This document shows, one piece after another, positions 60,201 to 64,000 of a DNA stretch of 64,000 bases. The stretch is from Drosophila persimilis (Eukaryota; Arthropoda; Insecta; Diptera; Drosophilidae), in assembly GCF_003286085.1 (NCBI RefSeq), contig NW_020825322.1:1302001-1366000 (forward strand), written 5' to 3'. Numbering within the stretch: position 1 is the stretch's first letter; the number at the start of each line of letters is the position of its first letter. Position numbers and translations under genes: made by a program. The notes under the pieces are model-generated. The model did not search any database and was not told the origin of the DNA. It saw nothing but the letters and a program-made list of their open reading frames with translations.

Positions 60201-60493
60201 AGCAACAGCAACAGCAACAGCGCATGCATCATGCACATCCTGCCCATCAGCATCCACCAAGCATTGCAGCGCGAATCCCAGCCATGGGCCTTCAGAAGGG
60301 ACATGGGCAGGGCCAGGGCCAGGGCCAGGGACTGGGACTGGGACATGGCCAGGGAATGGGTCTGGGGCCGGGTCAGACAACGATCCTGCCCGGCAAGCAG
60401 CAGCAGCAGCAGCAGCAAAAGAACGAGGAGTCCAAAGTATTCATCGACATACGGAATTCAGCGCCAGACGTGATTATCATGACGTCCCATTGA
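14964..60493 (+). CDS. Neto: Neto: CUB-CUB-LDLa glutamate-receptor auxiliary protein (spliced gene, beta form)
   Basis: Eleven coding exons join in phase to 917 residues in the beta form; the alpha form (736) swaps the last three exons for the one at 54474. Order: Gln-rich N-terminus, hydrophobic signal segment (70-82), prodomain ending at RSER (165-168), CUB1 (179-292; Cys179, 207, 235, 257), CUB2 (307-426; Cys307, 340, 367, 389), LDLa (432-466, six Cys), membrane span (477-497) and cytoplasmic tail. This arrangement is diagnostic of Neto proteins. In flies Neto is essential at the neuromuscular junction, where it binds kainate-type receptors, clusters them postsynaptically and tunes gating. 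The cytoplasmic tails differ in postsynaptic recruitment, and alpha also acts presynaptically. Cleavage of the prodomain by furin is known for fly Neto, and the RSER site here is consistent. The two tails are chosen by alternative splicing after exon 8, as in D. melanogaster. Exon borders were set by GT-AG rules and frame. Confidence 0.93.
21100..21131. repeat. (GGTAGT)n hexamer microsatellite
   Basis: Five near-exact GGTAGT units in Neto intron 1. Confidence 0.95.
21784..21807. repeat. (CAGT)n tetramer microsatellite
   Basis: GTCA/CAGT units in tandem, about six copies, in Neto intron 1. Similar arrays occur at 31308-31336 and 50890-50940. Confidence 0.9.
23032..23087. repeat. Octamer tandem array, ATAGGGSG x7
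   Basis: Seven contiguous 8-bp units: ATAGGGCG, three ATAGGGGG, two ATAGGGCG and one ATAGGGTG. It is G-rich on the plus strand, with runs of three or more G in each unit, so it could form a G-quadruplex. Confidence 0.95.
23510..23539. repeat. G30 homopolymer
   Basis: Thirty consecutive G preceded by CCCCAC. Runs this long are rare in fly genomes and notoriously mis-sized by sequencing. Its length should be treated as approximate. Confidence 0.95.
25000..26005 (-). pseudogene. Possible decayed minus-strand gene in Neto intron 1
   Basis: Protein-like minus-strand segments occur in changing frames. The first runs 26005-25817 (contains FHSEQSAISEKLLELANS). After one frame change comes 25866-25648 (contains KRNNVPFDIQIFGSNKNG). 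There is a short MSKQVFSEDKLSVHSE near 25495, then a segment near 25400-25210 (contains GLYLKKSTEHFCTRHHELL), and finally WWLAVVEQVESECSKNSRF close to 25010. Stops and frameshifts separate them. I do not recognise the parent. The plus strand also has a 100-codon Ser/Thr/Pro-rich frame at 24973-25275 (starts MTETAPSPGTRRSTR) over the same bases, so the true coding strand is uncertain. Confidence 0.3.
25291..25354. repeat. Tandem duplication of 30 bp at 34-bp spacing
   Basis: TCGGTGGACTTCTTG.GGTACAGTCC.TCC occurs at 25291-25320 and 25325-25354 with two mismatches. It lies inside the possible pseudogene at 25000-26005 and would disrupt its spacing. Confidence 0.9.
28289..28381. repeat. Degenerate GGAACA/GGAGCA hexamer array
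   Basis: About 90 bp of imperfect hexamers (GGAGCA, GGAACA, GGAACG, CCAGAA). It produces long low-complexity open frames on both strands that I do not call as genes. Confidence 0.9.
28437..28468. repeat. (GT)16 microsatellite
   Basis: Sixteen uninterrupted GT units in Neto intron 1. Other GT/CA arrays lie at 12217-12234, 29382-29401, 29449-29474, 33187-33206 and 42902-42931. Confidence 0.95.
29524..29599. repeat. (GTTACA)n imperfect hexamer array
   Basis: About twelve GTTACA/GTTGCA units over 75 bp in Neto intron 1, just upstream of coding exon 2. Confidence 0.9.
30143..30520 (+). CDS. Neto: Neto coding exon 2: prodomain and start of CUB1
   Basis: Residues 87-213. A Ser/Thr/Ala-rich, weakly conserved prodomain with an acidic patch precedes RAGRSER (162-168), a furin-type RxxR site. 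CUB1 begins at Cys179 (CRLFVEGDPTKNELYSPEYP) and includes Cys207. The acceptor reads TTTCAGCAG, so a second in-phase acceptor three bases downstream (exon start 30146) would drop one alanine. The donor is ACAG|GTAAGG. Confidence 0.93.
30521..34357 (+). other. Neto intron 2 (3.8 kb)
   Basis: No gene that I can support. It contains (TGTATC)n near 31050-31080, a CAGT-type array at 31308-31336, CCCAGC repeats at 31597-31630, a GGGTGT/GGGTCT array at 33545-33590 and GT at 33187-33206. An open frame at 32548-32871 lacks an ATG and overlaps another on the opposite strand. Confidence 0.8.
34358..34443 (+). CDS. Neto: Neto coding exon 3: CUB1 core
   Basis: Residues 213-241 (APKGQIIRLDFRNSFNIE ... CKFDFLE). 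It carries Cys235 and the acidic residues of a CUB calcium-site type motif (CKFDFLEIRDG across the junction). Acceptor CTAATTACAG; donor GAA|GTAAGT, phase 0. Confidence 0.93.
34444..35095 (+). other. Neto intron 3 (652 bp)
   Basis: Contains a GCCNTTGCCTTT-type degenerate hexamer array at 34850-34911 and tandem ACTGGTATC-like units at 34480-34530. No gene seen. Confidence 0.9.
35096..35425 (+). CDS. Neto: Neto coding exon 4: end of CUB1, start of CUB2
   Basis: Residues 242-351. IRDGQYGFSTLIGKYCG holds Cys257. HFHSDETIEYTGFSAVYEY is the typical closing strand of a CUB domain. CUB2 starts at Cys307 (LNCTIEKDGYEGFI) with Cys340 (ALDCIWRIQVKENWK). The exon is phase 0 at both ends. Asn306 and Asn317 are in N-glycosylation sequons (NCT, NST). 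Confidence 0.95.
35523..35620 (+). CDS. Neto: Neto coding exon 5: CUB2 middle
   Basis: Residues 352-384 (IFLKFLDFKLSKPNDCETNF), including Cys367. A short 97-bp intron separates it from exon 4. Acceptor TTTTCCTCAG; donor GAG|GTGAGA, with two bases left over. Confidence 0.94.
35621..37325 (+). other. Neto intron 5 (1.7 kb)
   Basis: No gene seen. It includes a short CCCTG repeat at 35945-35966. A 103-codon minus-strand frame at 36892-37203 has no recognisable features and is not called. Confidence 0.85.
37326..37465 (+). CDS. Neto: Neto coding exon 6: end of CUB2
   Basis: Residues 384-431 (VKNFCGSAGESITAESNILH ... STFGILYTAFRDRG). Cys389 pairs with Cys367 by CUB convention. FGILYTAF is the closing beta strand. 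Acceptor TTTTACAG; donor CTG|GTAAGT. Confidence 0.94.
37466..39044 (+). other. Neto intron 6 (1.6 kb)
   Basis: Contains a (CTAT)n array at 37767-37796 followed by CTGT-rich repeats. The long open frames across this part are products of the repeats. No gene seen. Confidence 0.85.
37767..37796. repeat. (CTAT)n tetramer microsatellite
   Basis: Seven uninterrupted CTAT units in Neto intron 6. Confidence 0.95.
39045..39154 (+). CDS. Neto: Neto coding exon 7: LDLa module
   Basis: Residues 431-467. One complete LDL-receptor class A repeat in a single exon, with six cysteines (432, 439, 444, 451, 457, 466) and the acidic calcium-site cluster ending WDEESC. LDLa modules in Neto proteins lie between CUB2 and the membrane. 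Acceptor CTCCGACAG; donor ACG|GTAAGT. Confidence 0.95.
39155..41178 (+). other. Neto intron 7 (2.0 kb)
   Basis: Contains CA-rich stretches (39176-39190, 39348-39371), an (ACCG)n array at 39607-39641 and a 26-base G run at 40953-40978. GGCTT units lie at 41090-41120. No gene seen. Confidence 0.85.
40953..40978. repeat. G26 homopolymer
   Basis: Twenty-six consecutive G in Neto intron 7, on the same strand as the G30 run at 23510. Confidence 0.95.
41179..41310 (+). CDS. Neto: Neto coding exon 8: transmembrane segment
   Basis: Residues 468-511. A short extracellular stalk (GETAGQSEH) precedes a 21-residue hydrophobic span (477-497, VVIIVIVFGLILGGMVITFI) and then a basic stop-transfer segment (NCIRKIIRDQKIIR). 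This makes it a type I membrane protein. Cys499 just inside the membrane is a candidate for palmitoylation. The donor CGC|GTAAGT at 41311 is the branch point for the alpha and beta tails. If the intron were retained, the frame would stay open for 84 more low-complexity codons to 41565. Confidence 0.95.
41453..41478. repeat. (CT)13 microsatellite
   Basis: Thirteen CT units just after Neto exon 8, within the open stretch that a retained intron would translate. Confidence 0.95.
42312..42440 (+). other. Small Ser-rich open frame with a donor-like site, uncertain
   Basis: ATG to TAG, 42 codons. It is Ser/Thr/Arg-rich at the start (MSSFSSEIPASGDNRSQSS). An exact donor-like GTAAGTAT lies inside at 42410. 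Acceptor-like sites (GGAATAG, CTTCCAG) near 42606-42615 could join it to further open sequence. No homologue is recognised, and the length is within chance expectation. Confidence 0.12.
45528..45575. repeat. (GGTTGCS)7 heptamer array
   Basis: Seven contiguous 7-bp units, GGTTGCC twice and then GGTTGCG repeated. The unit length of 7 means all three reading frames stay open across it. Confidence 0.95.
49535..49738 (-). other. Small coiled-coil-like open frame, uncertain
   Basis: 67 codons from ATG to TAA on the minus strand, strongly charged (WTERLRDLQMNEKMLEGNT) and helical in character. The whole area is a degenerate purine-rich repeat on this strand (GGATGGA, GAATGGA units), which readily yields Arg/Glu/Met-rich frames. 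Splice or poly(A) context is lacking. Confidence 0.15.
54346..54473 (+). promoter_or_regulatory. Very long CT tract before the Neto alpha exon
   Basis: About 120 nt of nearly pure CT sequence, with TTCTCTC and TCTCTCT repeats, leads to the acceptor CATCCACAG at 54473. CU-rich tracts this long bind polypyrimidine-tract-type splicing factors and are plausible regulators of alpha exon choice. The beta acceptor has a shorter CT tract at 57318-57360. Confidence 0.45.
54474..55151 (+). CDS. Neto: Neto alpha terminal exon: alternative cytoplasmic tail
   Basis: Starts in phase after exon 8 and encodes 225 residues (512-736) to TAA at 55149. It starts DVPGLSNRIYHIDSFILEAP and then has Asp/Ser-rich sequence, a run of Glu/Asp (about 54814-54875) and a proline run, DLTPPPPPVLAKPK. 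It ends PLKFLHKII. The fly alpha tail is known to be a single exon of about this size. The acidic run is encoded by GAGGAT repeats and so may vary in length. The PPPPP motif could bind SH3 or EVH1 domains, and a similar run occurs in the beta tail. Poly(A) signals follow at 55415, 55633 and 55718. Confidence 0.9.
   Translation, partial: DVPGLSNRIYHIDSFILEAPKSAIFVGLQNDFMCDYAYNLEEQLPAHSDANQSMNEPRNAGGAAGGSPHSDFDSNSDSNTPKMEEQPQTCDVYDCSYDSDYQCRGREADNGLEDEQEHEEDQDEDEDEDQEYDDGIGFSCDSDSLTMPDDDEFVLVTGACLATTGNSSPSGSSSMQCSSGTASGTATASSMELDIILPDLTPPPPPVLAKPKSSTNPLKFLHKII
55152..56330 (+). other. Neto: Neto alpha 3' untranslated region (approximate)
   Basis: AT-rich sequence with AATAAA at 55415-55420, 55633-55638, 55718-55723 and 56320-56325. 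I cannot tell which is used. An open frame at 55820-56011 is not called. Confidence 0.55.
56331..57400 (+). other. Intron sequence between the alpha exon and the beta exons
   Basis: No gene seen. Contains a CCTGGC/CTTGTC stretch at 57183-57230 and a CT tract at 57318-57360 leading to the beta acceptor TGCCCCTCAG at 57391-57400. Confidence 0.8.
57401..57483 (+). CDS. Neto: Neto beta exon 9: start of beta tail
   Basis: Residues 512-539 (EHIRESKESKLDEMGRNS ... SRENIS). Charged and Ser-rich. It joins exon 8 in phase 0. The donor TCAAG|GTAAGG leaves two bases, which pair with the G at 58134 to give Arg. Confidence 0.88.
57484..58133 (+). other. Neto beta intron 9 (650 bp)
   Basis: No gene seen. 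TTC/GATTCC repeats lie near the left end (57500-57545). Confidence 0.88.
58134..58448 (+). CDS. Neto: Neto beta exon 10
   Basis: Residues 539-644 (RQKHSQTSLQILDDVSNRYY, then REAVPISTQSS). The complex N-terminal half looks conserved. The second half holds a Gly-Val repeat encoded by GGGGTT hexamers (58302-58329), a Ser/Thr/His stretch and ACDMGCQTR. Acceptor CGGGCGACAG; donor ACGAG|GTGAGT. Confidence 0.9.
58449..59670 (+). other. Neto beta intron 10 (1.2 kb)
   Basis: Contains a (GGCTTT/GGCTCT)n hexamer array at 58648-58710. No gene seen. Confidence 0.88.
58648..58710. repeat. (GGCTNT)n hexamer array
   Basis: About ten hexamer units, GGCTGT, GGCTCT and GGCTTT, in Neto beta intron 10. Confidence 0.9.
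59671..60493 (+). CDS. Neto: Neto beta terminal exon 11
   Basis: Residues 644-917, ending SAPDVIIMTSH and TGA at 60491. Order: RESLFVNSPGIG, a poly-Gly run of about 13, MRQKSSSSSLGGG, a proline run MMPPPPPRFF, a second proline run STPPPPPVVG, then long Gln and His-rich stretches and a Gly-Gln/Gly-Leu repeat from GGCCAG hexamers. The final 20 or so residues are again complex (ESKVFIDIRNSAPDVIIMTS), suggesting a conserved C-terminal ligand motif. The low-complexity runs explain why the beta tail (406 residues) exceeds the roughly 350 known for D. melanogaster. Confidence 0.92.
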
Positions 60494-63400
60494 CATTTAA
60501 GGATTGCCCGCCAATCAACAAGAACAACACCAGCAGTAAGAGAGACTGCAACAGCAACAGCAACAGCAACTGCAACTGCAACAACGACCAACAGGATCAA
60601 CAAGAGGAACCACGGGGAGAGGAGCAGCAACTGGACATTGGCCAACATATTAACCGCAGCGACGCTGATGACACAACACGGACATGAAGGCGGCAACTCG
60701 CAATCAGCCGGGGGCAGGTCCTGGTCCTGTGCCTCCTCCTCTTTCTGCGCCACCTCCTGCACACATCCTGTTTGCATGCTGTGGCACTTTATTTTTCCGT
60801 TCATTTTCTCGTCTCTCTGTCTTTAAAGTCAGGTGAATGGGTTCTTTAAGTCAGTTCTTGGATGGATGCTCCAGGACTGCTTCAAAATTTTAATTCAATT
60901 TGGAACTGGTGTGGTTATAAACCGGAACCACGTGAAATTTGTATTATTAAGAAATGTAATTTATTTGTTTTTTATGTCGAAAGGACATCGGTCATGGTCA
61001 CAAGAATTGTTTCGTCAATGGTTTGGAATCGATATAAGAATTAGTTGCGAATAAGTTAAGAGAAGTATCTTGATAGGTTATTGGTTACTAGTCGATTGTA
61101 TAATGGTTTTTAATCTGATATTAATCTAAGACCTTAGTTTCACTTTTAATTGGATTTTCAACGGTTCAGAATCGGCCTAATATAAGTTCGAATTTTTGAA
61201 ACCCATCCATAATAATCGGTGTAATAATTTGAGCACCGGTTTAAACAACAGGGTTGAAAAATGTCACGCCTTCGGGGATTACGAATTAATCAGGATCCTT
61301 CACTGAATTCGTCTAAAATTGAGTTACGAATTGAATAGTCATTTAAGATCTGTACAGGCTTAGGGCACAACTGCACAAGCAAGCCACAAATGTCAATGGC
61401 CCCAATGAGAAGAAGATAGGGAAGGGAAAGTGGAAGGACAGTGCAGGCGCGGGCGGTGATTGCGAGCTAGCTGGACGACAAATGGAAGATGTGTTAGTCC
61501 GTTGGCCAGGCCCAGCCCCTTTGCAATTGAATTTCGGGCTAGAGCTGTTCTCGTTGTTGCCGGCGGACCGCAATCGAAGGCAACATGGCTGGACATGGTC
61601 CGGCCTAGGCAGAAGACGGACGGAAGTTTTCTGTGGAAAACAATGAGGAAGCATCCCCAGCACAGAGCTAGGTGGGTGATGAGTGGGCGAATGAATGACG
61701 CTGAATGGCACTGGGAAGAGAGCAGACACTAAACAGACAACGTGGCGTATGAGGAACATGTCCCGGAATATTGTTATCGGACTCCGCCTCTGAACCGTTT
61801 GCGACATGTCCGTGGACCTGGTCCTGGGTCCCTCCGCCTTTTGCAACTCCGCCAGGAACAGAACAGAAACTTCTTCATTTACATGCATTACGTACGTGGT
61901 CCGTTTCCACGAGGAGGATGTCGCGACCAGAGAGTCCATCCATCACAGGCACGTGCTCTCTCAGTCGGTGTCTCTGTCTCTGTTTCTGCCAGTGTCTCGG
62001 TCTCGGTCTCGGTCTGGTTATGGTTCTGCCACCGGTCCTCGTTCTGGTTCTGGTTCTGGTCCTTGTCCCTTTCCCGGTCCTCAGGCTCGGACTCGGACTG
62101 TGACTGCAACTCCTGACATGAGCAGCGAAGCAATTTGCGTGCAGATAGTTTTTTAAGTGATTTTGAAACGTCCCCTTCGCTTTCTCTCTCCCTCGCTTTT
62201 AGTTTACCCCCTGTCCCTTGCCACGCTAAATGATTTTATGAAATTAATTTGTGTCCTCTCCTGCAAAGAGTACATCAAAGCCAACCACATTTGTGGTTTC
62301 AGAGGTTGGAGGTTGGGGTTGGGACTGGAGTCACCTTTAAGGCAACCATGCAGCAATCTGTTACCTCATCTGGCATCCAAATCCTTTTCAATTAGATAAA
62401 TTAGCCGGCCACAGATTTGCCAACTTGATGTGTGTCCCGGAGAATTTTCTTTTTCCTCCCCCGTACCCCCCGTAACCCCCGTGCGCCCCGTGCCACCCGT
62501 ACCACCTGTGCTGGTTGTGTCAATTCCGTGGACATGACGGGGGGCCCTCGAATCTGTCATTCCACAATTAGCATGTTCCCCGTAAATAGGTTGACGGTGG
62601 GGCTGGTGTTGGGGACTTAGGGCAGTGGGGTCTAAGTGCGGGATGAGCCCCATGGGTTGAGTGGTTTCGATGGTGTAAATATTGTCACAGCTGTGCGGAT
62701 GGGAGGATGCATAGGGCCAAAAACACAGAATGGGGCGGCGGGAGTTGGGAGTTGGGCAAAAAATAAAGATGACAATGACAATGAGTGGGCGGGGACCTGG
62801 GAGGTGGGAAATCCATTTGATTGATTGAATTTAAAGAGCAGCGACAGCTACGTGCCATGTCGAGGAGGTGGAACAGCGACGGATGGCTCATGATGATGAT
62901 GATGAGGATGCTGATGCTGGATGCTGGATGGTGATTGTGATTGTGATGACGGTGCCGATGGTGCAGCGTTGCAATTTCCTTTCTCTTTGCGAAAGTTCAA
63001 ATCATTAGATTGATTAAAGCACACCAGGGAATGAGTGGGAAGAGGAGAGGTGAAACTGTCTTAGACCGGACCTTTATCTACCTGAGCAGGGAACCAGCTG
63101 AAAGCCACTGCAAAATTCATTCATGAAAATGCCAAAAAAGTCTCGGAAAACTTTGCCAAATGACCAGCCCAAAAATGTATCTTCATCTTTTGTGTGGTGT
63201 CAGAAAGAAACAAACTTGTACCATCAGATTCATTCATTAGCCATAATTCGGGGCCAAAGACGTCATAGGTTTTCCCTGTTGCTCCGACACATACATATAC
63301 ACACATACAACTGAAGGATAACGTAGTATTCAGTCATATCTTTTTTTGTTAAGCTTTTTATATGCATAATTGTATGAGCTCTTGTAATTGTTAAATGATT

Positions 63401-64000
63401 TTTGTATTTGTTTTGTTATAACCCTGAGAACCATTGAACTCCTTTTCTAGCTACAATTTAAGAAGGGAATCTAGCGATTTTACTAAAGAAATGTTGAAAA
63501 TAAGAGAAGCAAAAAACTACCAAAAAAGAAAAGGAAAAAAAAATGGAAAAAAGAAAGGAAAAGGAAAAGTAAAAAAAACTATTTGTACTATAAGTCAGCA
63601 TTGCGTAGATTAAGTAAATGTATGATATTTTTTTTTTTATAAATAAATATATACACATAAATACTAAAAGTATCAAAGGAAAAACTACAGAGAACAAAAG
63701 AGGAATATTGCAAACTTGTATGGTTTTTTTTGTCTGGTTTTGTTTAAACGACTGCAGAATTGTAATTGTAAATTGTCGAGCGACAAAAAAAGTTATACAC
63801 ATAAGAACATTAAAATAAATAGTAAAAGAAAAACAAAACAAGAGCGAAATGGAAGAGCGTACATACATAGATTAAAACGGATATGGTGGATATGGTGGAT
63901 ATGGGGATATGGCGTGTGTGTGCGTGACTACAAGTACGAGTATCTATGTGTTTGAGTGTGTAAAATAAATCGAAATGCGATCGAATAAAACTTCATCTGT
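60494..64000 (+). other. Neto: Neto beta 3' untranslated region (up to 3.5 kb)
   Basis: The first 100 bp continue the CAGCAA-type repeat. There are many AATAAA hexamers, clustered at 63640-63660, 63964-63969 and 63984-63989. The last, 11 bp before the window end, could be the distal poly(A) signal. Long 3' untranslated regions are common for fly neuronal genes. Open frames on both strands at 61343-62116 overlap and contain hexamer repeats, so they are not called. A (GGATAT)n repeat lies at 63877-63910. Confidence 0.5.

Noticed and set aside
61343..61939. 198-codon minus-strand open frame in the Neto beta 3' region
   Set aside because: No recognised domain, overlapping plus-strand open frames, and no splice or poly(A) support.

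Overview
This is animal (insect) nuclear DNA and almost certainly Drosophila. Genes are split by introns with GT-AG borders and GTAAGT-like donors, polypyrimidine tracts precede the acceptors, a DRE (TATCGATA) promoter motif is present, and short tandem repeats of 2, 4, 6, 7 and 8 bp are very abundant. The repeat density suggests, but does not prove, an obscura-group fly such as D. pseudoobscura. There are no rRNA, tRNA, CRISPR or bacterial features.

The window is dominated by one large gene on the plus strand, the orthologue of Neto (neuropilin and tolloid-like). Neto is the auxiliary subunit of kainate-type ionotropic glutamate receptors at the fly neuromuscular junction. Eight shared coding exons between 14964 and 41310 encode a signal sequence, a prodomain with a furin-type RSER site, two CUB domains, one LDLa module and one membrane span (511 residues). 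After exon 8 the transcript takes one of two cytoplasmic tails: one alpha exon (54474-55151, 225 residues, 736 in total) or three beta exons (57401-60493, 406 residues, 917 in total). All exon phases join without a stop. A strong acceptor ends at 14875, so at least one untranslated exon and the promoter probably lie further left, unseen.

The left flank (1-8 kb) is a mosaic of gene remains and mobile DNA. It holds a 211-bp piggyBac-type MITE with TTAA duplications, nested inside a 475-bp unit with 34-bp inverted ends, itself flanked by a 165-bp direct repeat. Next comes a decayed gene (895-1514) of unknown family. An intact single-exon UBC9-like gene (4254-4838) has its catalytic cysteine replaced by threonine (C93T), so it is a predicted pseudo-E2. 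A decayed UBC9-like copy lies on the opposite strand (6717-6971), next to splice-consistent small ORFs whose status is uncertain.

From 8 to 14.9 kb and inside the long Neto introns there is mostly unique non-coding DNA with microsatellites and two long G homopolymers. A possible decayed minus-strand gene lies at 25.0-26.0 kb. The last 3.5 kb appears to be the Neto beta 3' untranslated region.

The best candidates for something undescribed are the C93T UBC9-like gene with its decayed neighbour, the unidentified pseudogene at 0.9-1.5 kb, and the small minus-strand spliced ORF at 6.2-6.5 kb.
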